The translations under genes and the position numbers were made by a program. Positions 1 through 7,489 of a stretch of 64,000 bases of DNA are shown here, one piece after another. Source of the DNA: Lachnospiraceae bacterium (GTDB lineage Bacteria; Bacillota; Clostridia; Lachnospirales; Lachnospiraceae); contig JAAWRC010000004.1 of the NCBI GenBank assembly GCA_022800815.1, forward strand, positions 1-64,000, written 5' to 3'. The number at the start of each line of letters is the position of its first letter. Positions within the stretch are counted from its first letter, which is position 1. The notes under the pieces are model-generated. The model was not told where the DNA came from. It ran no database searches and was given only the letters and a program-made list of their open reading frames with translations.

Positions 1-18
1 AAGACGGCCGGCCGTCTT
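1..18. repeat. perfect 18-bp palindrome at window edge
   Basis: The first 18 bases are fully self-complementary (AAGACGG-CCGG-CCGTCTT). It may be the tail of a terminator for a gene left of the window, but there is no long T tract and no upstream context. The following 40 bases resemble the outer end of the palindromic repeats at 38.5 and 44.4 kb (an AAAAAATGCGGAAACTC-like stretch), so it could be the remnant of another copy. Confidence 0.35.
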
Positions 19-64
19 CCGTCCTGTCCCGAAAAGAAAAAATGCGGAAACTCCGGCAAAAACC

Positions 65-93
65 TTGATTGCGGGGACAATCCATACTATAAT
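65..93 (+). promoter_or_regulatory. sigma-A promoter for rsmD-coaD
   Basis: TTGATT (65-70), a 17-bp spacer and a perfect TATAAT (88-93) lie about 70 bases upstream of the rsmD start. No competing -10 is visible closer to the gene. Confidence 0.75.
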
Positions 94-161
94 AAACTTT
101 GGACTTCTTGTCGTATGGCAGACGATGGGAAAATTTTGGAGTCAAAAAGAGGAAGCGGGAC

Positions 162-725
162 ATGAGAGTGATCGCAGGGACGGCCAGAAGGCTGCCGCTA
201 AAAACTTTGGAGGGGCCGGAGACCCGGCCGACGACGGACAGGATCAAGGAAACTCTTTTCAACATGCTTCAGGCAGATGTGAATGGCTGCCGTTTTTTAG
301 ACCTGTTTGCGGGGAGCGGGGCGATCGGCATTGAGGCCCTTAGCCGTGGCGCCAGGGAGTGCGTCTTCGTGGAAAAGAATAAGAGGGCGGCGGAGTGTAT
401 CCGGGAGAACCTGGTTTTCACGCATCTGGAGGACGGGGCCGAGCTTTTGGGCTGTGACGCCTTTGCGGCCGTTGGTCGGCTGGAAGCTTCGGGGTGCGAG
501 GTGTTCGATCTGATCTTTATGGACCCGCCCTACCGGAAGGGGCTGGAGAAGGAACTCATTCTCCGGCTGATTCATTCCCGGCTGGTTGACGAGATGACGA
601 CCATCGTGGTGGAGGCGGCCCTGGATACGGATTTTTCCTGGCTGGAGGACACCATTTTTGCCATAACCCGTGAAAAAACCTACAAGACAAACAAGCATGT
701 GTTCATTGCCATGAAGGAACTTTAG
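162..725 (+). CDS. rsmD: 16S rRNA (guanine966-N2)-methyltransferase RsmD
   Basis: This 187-residue protein is a SAM-dependent methyltransferase expected to modify G966 of 16S rRNA during 30S assembly in the cytoplasm. It opens with [13 protein letters not shown], typical of RsmD, then has the SAM-binding segment [19 protein letters not shown] (from residue 46) and the catalytic DPPY tetrapeptide at residues 121-124. The ATG at 162 follows a GAGGAAG ribosome site and matches the family N-terminus; the frame is open further upstream (from 99), but those residues are not RsmD-like. coaD follows after 14 bases, a pairing very common in Firmicutes. Function is known for the family and inferred here. 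Confidence 0.95.
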   Translation: MRVIAGTARRLPLKTLEGPETRPTTDRIKETLFNMLQADVNGCRFLDLFAGSGAIGIEALSRGARECVFVEKNKRAAECIRENLVFTHLEDGAELLGCDAFAAVGRLEASGCEVFDLIFMDPPYRKGLEKELILRLIHSRLVDEMTTIVVEAALDTDFSWLEDTIFAITREKTYKTNKHVFIAMKEL

Positions 726-739
726 AGAGGAGCCGCAGC

Positions 740-1255
740 ATGAGAACAGCCGTTTATCCAGGAAGTTTTGATCCTGTGACCTTCGGACATTTGGACATTA
801 TCGAGCGCTCTGCCAGGCTTGTGGACGAGCTGGTGGTGGGGGTGCTGAACAACAGCTCAAAAAATCCGTTGTTTTCTGTGAAAGAACGTGTTAATATGTT
901 AGAGGAAGTGACCTCGCATCTTCCCAACGTGCGGATTGAGTCTTTCGGCGGCCTCCTGGTGGACTTTGCTGCCCGGTGCCATGCGGGCGTGGTGGTTCGG
1001 GGTCTACGGGCGATCACGGATTTTGAGTACGAGCTGCAGATCTCCCAGACCAACCGGATTATGCGGCCGGGCCTGGACACCATATTTTTAACGACGGATT
1101 TGGAATATGCTTATTTGAGTTCCAGCATCGTCCGTGAGGTGGCCCAGTACGGCGGGGACATTTCCTCTTTTGTGCCGGAGGCCATCGCAGAGCGGGTGCT
1201 TGGGAAATTTGTGGGAGAAAACTCGTTTGGAGGACCTGAACATGAGCAGGATTGA
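740..1255 (+). CDS. coaD: phosphopantetheine adenylyltransferase
   Basis: CoaD (171 residues) transfers AMP from ATP to 4'-phosphopantetheine to give dephospho-CoA, the penultimate step of coenzyme A synthesis. The nucleotidyltransferase signature is at the N-terminus ([12 protein letters not shown], His17), and the adenylyl-binding segment appears as [15 protein letters not shown] near residues 127-141. Length is about that of the family (around 160), with a short C-terminal tail. An AGAGAGGAG ribosome site precedes the ATG. Its last 14 bases overlap the next gene, so the two are probably translationally coupled. Confidence 0.96.
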   Translation: MRTAVYPGSFDPVTFGHLDIIERSARLVDELVVGVLNNSSKNPLFSVKERVNMLEEVTSHLPNVRIESFGGLLVDFAARCHAGVVVRGLRAITDFEYELQISQTNRIMRPGLDTIFLTTDLEYAYLSSSIVREVAQYGGDISSFVPEAIAERVLGKFVGENSFGGPEHEQD

Positions 1256-2138
1256 ACAGTTGATCAGTGAAATTGAGGGGTATATAGACGGCTGCAAGCC
1301 TCAGGCCTTTACCAATAATAAAAAGATCATCGTGGACAAGGACGAGATGGAGGAGCTTTTGGTGGAGCTCAGACTCCGGACCCCCGATGAGATTAAGAAA
1401 TACCAGAAGATCATCAGCAACAAGGAGGCCATCTTAAGTTCCGCCCAGGCGGAGGCCGACGGGATTCTCGGAAGGGCGAGGGCGGAAGCCGACCAGCTTC
1501 TCTCTGATGCGAAGGAGAAGGCGGAGCAGACCGTGACGGACGCCAAGAAGCTTTCCGAGGAGATGCTCAATGAGCATGAGATCCTCCAGGAAGCCTATCG
1601 ACAGGCCAATGAGCTGATGGAGCAGACCAACGCCCAGGCAGGGGAACTGATGGAGCGGACCAACGCCCAGGCCCAGGAGATCATGGACCAGACCAGTACC
1701 CAGGCGAACGAGCTGATGGAGCAGACCAACGCCCAGGCGAGCGAGCTGATGGAGCAGACCAACACCCAGGCCCAGGAGCTGGCGGAGCAGGCCGGCACCC
1801 AGGCCAGAGAGCTGGTGGAGCAGGCCAACGCAGAGGCCCAGAGGCTGGTCAACGAGGCGGCCGACACCTCCGACCACATCAAGGAGGGCGCCATCCGCTA
1901 TGCGGACGACATGTTAAAGAATCTGCAGTCCATCATCGGCTACATGCTGGAGCAGACGGAAGGGAAATACACGGGGATGCTGGATACGCTCCGCTCCGCT
2001 TACGAGACCGTCAGCGGGAACCGCAACGAGCTCCAGGTTCCGGAGACAGGGGAGCAGACGCCGGTTCAGAAGACGGCGGAACCGGAGAAAAGGCAGGAGA
2101 AAAAGAGCGGCGGTCTGAATGCGGACATGCTGGGATAA
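1242..2138 (+). CDS. long coiled-coil protein with hendecad repeats (ATPase-subunit-H-like)
   Basis: A 298-residue soluble protein with no signal peptide or membrane segment. Residues 1-65 resemble the N-terminus of proteins often annotated in Lachnospiraceae as V-type ATPase subunit H-like or DivIVA-like, but I see no evidence for a role in an ATPase. Residues 70-113 hold four 11-residue units starting AEAD or similar. After an 8-residue break, residues 122-209 are eight consecutive 11-residue units of the type [11 protein letters not shown]. An 11-residue period predicts a right-handed coiled coil. A globular-looking stretch (210-262) and a polar tail follow. The start at 1242 overlaps coaD by 14 bases and has GGAGG nine bases upstream. 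A role as a scaffold at the membrane or division site is speculation. Confidence 0.75.
   Translation: MSRIEQLISEIEGYIDGCKPQAFTNNKKIIVDKDEMEELLVELRLRTPDEIKKYQKIISNKEAILSSAQAEADGILGRARAEADQLLSDAKEKAEQTVTDAKKLSEEMLNEHEILQEAYRQANELMEQTNAQAGELMERTNAQAQEIMDQTSTQANELMEQTNAQASELMEQTNTQAQELAEQAGTQARELVEQANAEAQRLVNEAADTSDHIKEGAIRYADDMLKNLQSIIGYMLEQTEGKYTGMLDTLRSAYETVSGNRNELQVPETGEQTPVQKTAEPEKRQEKKSGGLNADMLG
1605..1868 (+). repeat. eight 33-bp tandem repeats encoding hendecads
   Basis: Eight in-frame 33-bp units encode residues 122-209 of the coiled-coil protein. The central copies are close at DNA level (GAGCTGATGGAGCAGACCAA recurs three times), while the last three have diverged. The repeat can expand or contract by slippage without breaking the frame. 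Confidence 0.9.
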
Positions 2139-2174
2139 GCGGTACGACGGAATATTCCTTTGCGATAAAAACGG

Positions 2175-2204
2175 GCGGAGATGCCGGGACATCTCCGCTT
2201 TTTC
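2175..2204 (+). terminator. rho-independent terminator
   Basis: GCGGAGATG, a 6-base loop, CATCTCCGC, then TTTTTC, 37 bases after the coiled-coil gene. It ends the rsmD-coaD operon. Confidence 0.85.
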
Positions 2205-2212
2205 GTTGTACA

Positions 2213-2392
2213 GGATTCGGGTGTCAAAAGCCTTCTGGGTCGTCGGTCGTCGTCAAATGGCACAAGGATTCGTGACTCTGTGACTTGACGGGGACCTTAG
2301 AAATTCAAGGTCCCCGGAACCGGAGCAGGGAACGACTCCTTGTGTCATTTGACAGCAGCCAACTTTGACAGCAGCTTTTGACATCCGAATCC
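2213..2392. repeat. 180-bp imperfect inverted repeat (intergenic palindrome)
   Basis: Two 86-base arms (2213-2298 and 2307-2392) are inverted copies around an 8-base centre. Paired blocks are the outer GGATTCGG-TGTCAAAAGC, the middle GTCAAATG-CACAAGG--TCGT and the inner GGGGACCTT; the blocks between them have diverged but kept exactly equal length. The middle block resembles the CACAAGG/CCTTGTG palindromes common in clostridial intergenic regions. It lies between the operon terminator and the 3' end of the opposite-strand ylbJ-like gene; nothing else is visible between 2205 and 2434. Confidence 0.8.
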
Positions 2393-2434
2393 GTATGGGA
2401 AATCTCGCCCCCCTACGGAAGTCTTCCGGAGAAA

Positions 2435-3385
2435 TCATTTCGGACAGAGCATCCACACTGCGGCGAAGGTGAGGACCGCCTGGAGGAGCTTCCAGAAAAC
2501 GTAGCTCCGGCCGGAGAAGGGCGTGGATTTTAAGACGCTCATGGTCTGGGTCAGGCCGGAGAGGCCGCCGAAGGCGGCGAAGGCGAAGCAGAGGGCGGTG
2601 GTCACCGCCCCGGGGAGGCCGGTCTGGACGGTGAAGGCGATGCCGGAGGTCATTTCCAGGAGTCCGGGGACCAGGGAGGAAAGGAAGGGGTTCCTGATCC
2701 AGGAGCGGAAAAAATAGGACAGCATGGTGAAGAACATCAGGTATCCGCCGATTTTTGCCATGATGAGGAAGCCGTCCATCATGGCCTTCTCAAAGTTCAG
2801 GAAGGTCTGCAGAGGACCTGCCTCGGAGGAAGGCGGGGCGGCGGCGGAGGCGCCGTCCCTCCGCTCTCCGGCTACGGAACTCATGTCGACCGACGCCGCA
2901 TTGAGGCTGTCTTCGCCTTGCCGCCCGCTCCCGCCCCGTCTCCTTCCCGGAAGGAAGCAGAGGACGGGGGGCAGGTAGAGGGCCGCCAGGTACGGGAGGC
3001 TTTCCGGGAGGGAGAGCCGGAGCATGCCCGTGCAGAGGAAGCCGGTCAGGAACATGGGGCTCGGCATGCAGCAGAGCCGGAGGAGCCGTCTCCCCTCCTG
3101 TCCGGAGACTCTTCCGCTTTTCCAGAGATCGGCGACGGTCTTTGCGCCCATGGGATAGCCGCAGAACCAGCCGGTCACGAGGGCGAGGGGGCCTGAGGGC
3201 AGACGGCAGATCAGGCTGCTGGAAATCAGATACCCGGAGAGGACCATGCAGGGGAGCAGGGTGGGGAGGACGGTGCAGTACCACAGGGACAGTCCGGCGG
3301 CGGCGCCGGCCACGGCCTGCGCCGGCCGGAGGATGCAGAGCAGAAACAGGGAGAGAACCGTCAGGGGAAACCAAAGCTTTTTCAT
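2435..3385 (-). CDS. ylbJ: YlbJ-like sporulation integral membrane protein
   Basis: A 316-residue polytopic membrane protein with about eight hydrophobic segments. The signatures FCGYPMGAK (about residues 74-82) and FGGLSGLTQTMSV near the C-terminus are typical of YlbJ, a nucleoside-recognition/Gate-domain protein needed for sporulation in Bacillus and often found near coaD, as here. A low-complexity Arg/Gly/Ser-rich insertion (about residues 148-190) separates two halves. The start has a GGAG site six bases upstream. It is convergent with the coaD operon. The biochemical function of YlbJ is unknown. Confidence 0.8.
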   Translation of the reverse strand: MKKLWFPLTVLSLFLLCILRPAQAVAGAAAGLSLWYCTVLPTLLPCMVLSGYLISSSLICRLPSGPLALVTGWFCGYPMGAKTVADLWKSGRVSGQEGRRLLRLCCMPSPMFLTGFLCTGMLRLSLPESLPYLAALYLPPVLCFLPGRRRGGSGRQGEDSLNAASVDMSSVAGERRDGASAAAPPSSEAGPLQTFLNFEKAMMDGFLIMAKIGGYLMFFTMLSYFFRSWIRNPFLSSLVPGLLEMTSGIAFTVQTGLPGAVTTALCFAFAAFGGLSGLTQTMSVLKSTPFSGRSYVFWKLLQAVLTFAAVWMLCPK

Positions 3386-3544
3386 GGGAGTGCTCCGTCC
3401 CGGTTTTTTTACAGTTTATGAGGGACGGGCGGAGGCTATGACCGACAGTTTTCCGGCGGGGCGCAGGAGGTTCTTTTTTTCCGTCCGGTACTAAAACCGG
3501 GGAAGATGGCATAATGGTTTATAAAAATGGAACCGGAGCGTGCC

Positions 3545-4417
3545 ATGGGGAAAAAGCACAGCCTGGCAGCCCTGGGCGGGAGCGTCCTTCTTCTGGGGAT
3601 TCTGCTGACCGTCATGCTGCACCATCTTCTGGAGAATCCTTTTTATTACCAGCTTGGGGAATACACCACGGAGGAGGAGGGCTTTCGGGCCATGGCCTTC
3701 GGGGAGGGAAATCTGGAGGCCATGCGGGCGCTGGCGGATGAGAGCGGCCTGAGTCTCGGGGAGGTGTGCGGTGCCTTCATGGTGGAGGACGAGTACGACC
3801 TGACGGGGGAAAGGCCGGGGCGGCTGACCCTTCGCCGTCTGCGGGACCTGAGGGAGTCCATGACGGAGAAAAAGCCGGTGGAGTTTGCCAAGCTTTCGAG
3901 GGCCTATGAGGCCATTCTCTCCGACGCCGTCTATTTCCCTCTTCCGGCCGGGGACAGTGAGGGGGCGGGGAATTACGGCTACGGGGATTCCTGGGGGGCG
4001 GAGCGGACCTACGGCGGGGAACGGCGGCACGAGGGCACGGATTTGATGGACGGCGGGAACGGCCGGGGATTCTTCCCGGTGGTCAGCGTGAGCGACGGCG
4101 TGGTGGAGCATGTGGGATGGCTGGAACTGGGCGGCTGGCGGATCGGGATCCGGGCTCCAGGCGGGACCTATTTTTATTATGCCCATCTGGATTCCTACGA
4201 CCACGAGTTTGCGGTGGGGGAGGAGGTGCGGGCCGGGCAGCTTCTCGGCTTCATGGGGGATTCCGGCTACGGCAAGGTGCCGGGGACCGTGGGAAATTTT
4301 GCGGTTCACCTTCATTTTGGAATCTATCTGCGGACGGACCATTTTGAGGAACTGGCGGTGAATCCCTACTGGATCCTCCGCTTTCTGGAAGAGAAAAAGG
4401 TAAAATATGCGTATTAG
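3545..4417 (+). CDS. membrane-anchored M23 (LytM-type) metallopeptidase
   Basis: This 290-residue protein has an N-terminal membrane segment (about residues 8-28) and a C-terminal peptidase M23 domain. The zinc ligands are visible as RHEGTD (His162, Asp166) and HLHFG (His255, His257), with a further conserved His in YYAHLDS (His214). Such enzymes cleave peptidoglycan cross-bridges or stem peptides outside the membrane; some sporulation members are inactive, but all ligands are present here. ATG 3545 has GGAG six bases upstream; an in-frame ATG at 3527 lacks a ribosome site. It is divergent from the ylbJ-like gene, suggesting a sporulation or cell-wall role, but this is inference. Confidence 0.85.
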   Translation: MGKKHSLAALGGSVLLLGILLTVMLHHLLENPFYYQLGEYTTEEEGFRAMAFGEGNLEAMRALADESGLSLGEVCGAFMVEDEYDLTGERPGRLTLRRLRDLRESMTEKKPVEFAKLSRAYEAILSDAVYFPLPAGDSEGAGNYGYGDSWGAERTYGGERRHEGTDLMDGGNGRGFFPVVSVSDGVVEHVGWLELGGWRIGIRAPGGTYFYYAHLDSYDHEFAVGEEVRAGQLLGFMGDSGYGKVPGTVGNFAVHLHFGIYLRTDHFEELAVNPYWILRFLEEKKVKYAY

Positions 4418-4439
4418 TTTCCTATTTGGGAGAGAAATG

Positions 4440-4479
4440 TGTTATACTTGTCTTAATGAAATGCTTTTTAATGAAATGC
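4440..4479 (+). promoter_or_regulatory. extended -10 promoter plus 12-bp direct repeat
   Basis: TGT-TATACT (4440-4448) forms an extended -10 without a clear -35. Just downstream, TTAATGAAATGC occurs twice in tandem (4453-4464, 4468-4479) between the likely transcription start and the relQ-like gene. It may be an operator or chance. Confidence 0.45.
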
Positions 4480-4518
4480 ATTCTTTAGAAGTAATTTTGC
4501 AGTACGGGAGTGGGATTT

Positions 4519-5346
4519 ATGAGAATTGAACTTTGGCGGGAAACTCTCGCCCCCTACCATCTGGCAGTCCAGGAGTTGATGGTCAAATTCAACCACATCA
4601 TCAAGGAGTACCGGGAGGCGGGGATGTATTCCCCCATCGAGGCGGTCAACGGCCGGGTGAAGCGGATCTCCAGCATTGTGGAGAAGGCTCAGAGGAAGAA
4701 CATTCCCCTGGACCGGTTTACGGAGGAGATGGACGACATCGCCGGGATCCGCATCATCTGCCAGTTCGTGGAGGACATTGACACGGTGGTGAAGCTGATC
4801 CGGAGCCGCCGGGACATGGAGGTGGTCAGCGAGCAGGATTATATCAATCACACGAAGGAGAGCGGCTACCGCAGCTATCATGTCAATGTGCTGTACGAAG
4901 TCTTTACCATGAGCGGGAGTCATAAGATACAGGTGGAGATCCAGATTCGGACCATGGCCATGAATTTCTGGGCCACCATCGAGCATTCGCTTCGATATAA
5001 ATATAAGGAGGAACTGCCGGAGCTTCTGGCGAAGCGGCTCTCCACGGCGGCGGAGGCGGTGCTGGCCCTGGACTGTGAGATGTCGGCGATCCGGGACGAG
5101 ATCGTGGACGCTCAGCACTTGTTCCAGGAGAAGGCGGCCGTGGTGGCGGACATCCTGAACAACATCCAGAATCTTTACAGCGGAGAGGGCTACGAGGATG
5201 CGGTCCTGAATATACAGAACGAATTTTACGAGGTCTATCACAATGGCTCCCTGGAGGAGCTGGAGGATTTCGGGCGGCGGCTGGATAAGCTGGCCGCCCT
5301 CAGGAAGGTTCAGGGACTTCATACCTTTACGGACTTGGGCGTCTGA
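4519..5346 (+). CDS. relQ: GTP pyrophosphokinase, small alarmone synthetase (RelQ/YjbM type)
   Basis: A 275-residue protein with only the RelA/SpoT synthetase domain, so it should make (p)ppGpp from ATP and GTP/GDP without hydrolysing it. Family motifs are in order: MDDIAGIRI (residues 71-79), ESGYRSYH (114-121) and EIQIRTMAMNFWATIEH (140-156). The C-terminal 100 residues are helical, as in RelQ tetramers. Length is slightly above the usual 210-260. ATG 4519 has GGGAG eight bases upstream; an upstream GTG at 4510 is a weaker alternative. rsmF follows after 17 bases, so the two are likely cotranscribed. Confidence 0.88.
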   Translation: MRIELWRETLAPYHLAVQELMVKFNHIIKEYREAGMYSPIEAVNGRVKRISSIVEKAQRKNIPLDRFTEEMDDIAGIRIICQFVEDIDTVVKLIRSRRDMEVVSEQDYINHTKESGYRSYHVNVLYEVFTMSGSHKIQVEIQIRTMAMNFWATIEHSLRYKYKEELPELLAKRLSTAAEAVLALDCEMSAIRDEIVDAQHLFQEKAAVVADILNNIQNLYSGEGYEDAVLNIQNEFYEVYHNGSLEELEDFGRRLDKLAALRKVQGLHTFTDLGV

Positions 5347-5363
5347 GCAGATTGGAGAAGAGC

Positions 5364-6824
5364 ATGGAACTGCCTGTGGCCTATTTGGAGGAGATGCTGC
5401 TTCTCCTGGGGCGGACGGAATATGAAAAATATAAAAGCAGCATGGAGGCGGAGAGCGTTTCCGGGCTGCGCCTCAATCCTTTGAAGATACCGGCCCGGAG
5501 GCGGGAGGCGGTGTTACATAAAATCTTCGGGGGAGGGACGCCGGAGGCGGTGCCCTGGTCCCTGGGGGACGGATATTACGGAGATTTTGGTCCTCTCGGG
5601 GAGGGAGGGACGCCGGGGAAGCACCCCTATCACGGTGCGGGGCTTTATTATCTGCAGGAGCCAAGCGCCATGGCCCCGGCTGCGCTTCTGCCCGTTTGGC
5701 CGGGGGAGAGGGTCCTGGACCTTTGTGCGGCACCGGGGGGCAAGAGCACGGCCCTCGGTGCGAGGCTTTCGGGGACGGGCCTTCTGGTGGCCAATGACCG
5801 GAGCGTTTCCAGGGCCAGGGCGCTTTTAAGGAATCTGGAGCGTTTCGGCATCTGGAACTGTCTGGTGACGGCGGAGGAGCCGGGGCGGCTGGCGGAGTGC
5901 TTCCCGGGATTTTTTGACAAGATCCTGGTGGATGCGCCCTGTTCCGGGGAGGGGATGTTCCGCAGGGAGCCCTCCATGGTCTCGGATTGGGAGAAGAGGG
6001 GGCCGGCGCACTATGTGCCCGTTCAGAGGGAGATTCTTCGCCTGGCCTGCCGGATGCTGCGGCCGGGAGGGCTTCTGCTCTACTCCACCTGCACCTTTTC
6101 CGAGACAGAGGACGAGGGGGCGGCGGCCTGGCTTCTCGGGGCGGAGCCGGAGCTTGAGCAGCTTGCGCTTCCTGCGGCCCACGGGTTTTCGCAGGGGACG
6201 GACGGGGCCTCCCTGCGACTGTATCCCTGGAGGCTGAAGGGAGAGGGGCATTTTGCGGCCCTGTTCCGGAAGAAGGGCGGCATGTCCGGGAGAGGGGCGG
6301 AAGGAGGAAAACCGGAGGAGACGGACGGAGGCGGCCGGGAGGCGGAAAACGAGGCGGATGAGAGACGTCGGAGGCGGAACGGGCTGTTCCTCAAAAAGCA
6401 GCCGGATTTTGCAGCATTCCGGGAGCGGATCCGGACGCCCTTCAGGCCGGAGAGCCGGGGATATTACTGGGAGCGGGACGGTGCGCTTTATCTGCTGCCC
6501 CTTCCTCCGGAGGAGCTTCCCTCCCTCCGGTATCTTCGGACGGGGCTTTTTCTGGGGACGATGAAGCGGGGGCGGTTCGCTCCTTCCCAGGCCCTTGCCA
6601 TGTGTTTGAAGAAGGAAGAGTTTTCCGACACGGCGGACTTTCCGGCGGAGGACATTCGTACCGTGAAATACTTAAAGGGAGAGACGGTGACGGCGGAGGG
6701 CGTTTCTTGCGAGGGGGGAGACGGCTGGTGCCTGGTCTGCGTGGACGGCTGGCCCCTGGGCTTTGCCAGGAGGAGCGGGGAGACGCTTAAGAATAAATAC
6801 GATCCCGGATGGAGATGGACATGA
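5364..6824 (+). CDS. rsmF: RsmF-type rRNA/tRNA (cytosine-C5)-methyltransferase
   Basis: A 486-residue RsmB/RsmF-family m5C methyltransferase. The SAM motif VLDLCAAPGGKST is near residue 115, and the two conserved cysteines occur in DAPCSGEGMF and YSTCTF. A C-terminal RsmF accessory domain follows after a low-complexity Gly/Glu/Arg-rich insertion (about residues 308-340) that looks like a flexible linker. The ATG at 5364 has GGAGAAG four bases upstream; a TTG at 5352 is an alternative. The stop overlaps the next start (ATGA). Whether it modifies 16S C1407 as in E. coli or another site cannot be told from sequence. Confidence 0.9.
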   Translation: MELPVAYLEEMLLLLGRTEYEKYKSSMEAESVSGLRLNPLKIPARRREAVLHKIFGGGTPEAVPWSLGDGYYGDFGPLGEGGTPGKHPYHGAGLYYLQEPSAMAPAALLPVWPGERVLDLCAAPGGKSTALGARLSGTGLLVANDRSVSRARALLRNLERFGIWNCLVTAEEPGRLAECFPGFFDKILVDAPCSGEGMFRREPSMVSDWEKRGPAHYVPVQREILRLACRMLRPGGLLLYSTCTFSETEDEGAAAWLLGAEPELEQLALPAAHGFSQGTDGASLRLYPWRLKGEGHFAALFRKKGGMSGRGAEGGKPEETDGGGREAENEADERRRRRNGLFLKKQPDFAAFRERIRTPFRPESRGYYWERDGALYLLPLPPEELPSLRYLRTGLFLGTMKRGRFAPSQALAMCLKKEEFSDTADFPAEDIRTVKYLKGETVTAEGVSCEGGDGWCLVCVDGWPLGFARRSGETLKNKYDPGWRWT

Positions 6825-7483
6825 TTCGAATACCTGAGAAGATAAAAACGGTGATTTTCGACCTGGACGGAACGCTGGTGGATTCCATGGGAATGTGGAA
6901 GAAGATTGATATAGAGTTTTTGGGCCGCTTCGGGATTCCGCTTCCGGACAGTCTCCAGGAGGAAATCGAGGGGAAAAGTTTTTCGGAGACGGCCGTCTAT
7001 TTCAAGGAGCGGTTCGACCTGCCCATGAGTCTTTCTGAGTTCAAGGACTGCTGGAACGAGATGGCCATGTACCAGTACAGCCATGAAGTACCGCTAAAGC
7101 CGGGGGTCCGGGAATTTCTGGAATATTTGAGACGCAGGGGGATCTCCATGGGGATAGCCACCAGCAATTCGAGGGAGCTTGTGACGGCGGTGACGAGGGC
7201 CCTGGACATTGCCGGTTACTTTTCCGCCGTGGTGGTGGGATGCCAGGTGGAGCGGGGAAAGCCGGCGCCGGATGTGTACCTGTTTGCCGCCGGGCTTTTG
7301 GGGGCTGAACCGGGGGAATGCCTGGTCTTTGAGGACGTGCCGGCGGGGATCCTGGCCGGAAAGGGGGCGGGCATGACGGTGTGGGCCGTGGAGGACGCCT
7401 ACTCTTCTGGAGTGCGGGCAAAAAAGGAGGCCCTGGCGGATGCGTTTATCGAGTCGTATGAGGAAATTGACATGGGGGACTGA
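6821..7483 (+). CDS. HAD-superfamily phosphatase (beta-phosphoglucomutase-like)
   Basis: A 220-residue HAD hydrolase. The nucleophile motif is FDLDGTLVDS (Asp14, Asp16); motif II is in IATSNS; the Lys of motif III is in ERGKPAPD; motif IV is in LVFEDVPAGILAGKGAGM. The alpha-helical cap after motif I places it in subfamily IA with sugar-phosphate phosphatases and phosphoglucomutases. Substrate cannot be told. ATG 6821 overlaps the rsmF stop and has GGAG six bases upstream, so translation is probably coupled. Confidence 0.85.
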   Translation: MIRIPEKIKTVIFDLDGTLVDSMGMWKKIDIEFLGRFGIPLPDSLQEEIEGKSFSETAVYFKERFDLPMSLSEFKDCWNEMAMYQYSHEVPLKPGVREFLEYLRRRGISMGIATSNSRELVTAVTRALDIAGYFSAVVVGCQVERGKPAPDVYLFAAGLLGAEPGECLVFEDVPAGILAGKGAGMTVWAVEDAYSSGVRAKKEALADAFIESYEEIDMGD

Positions 7484-7489
7484 GGGCTT

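Noticed and set aside
1605-1868. CRISPR-like array
   Set aside because: Units are contiguous, in frame and without spacers; it is protein-coding.
1434-1877. Leu/Gly-rich repetitive frame opposite the hendecad array
   Set aside because: Its repeats are only the complement of the coiled-coil repeats.
4453-4479. Two 12-bp direct repeats as a defined operator
   Set aside because: Only two copies, with no known regulator; kept as a note in the promoter entry.
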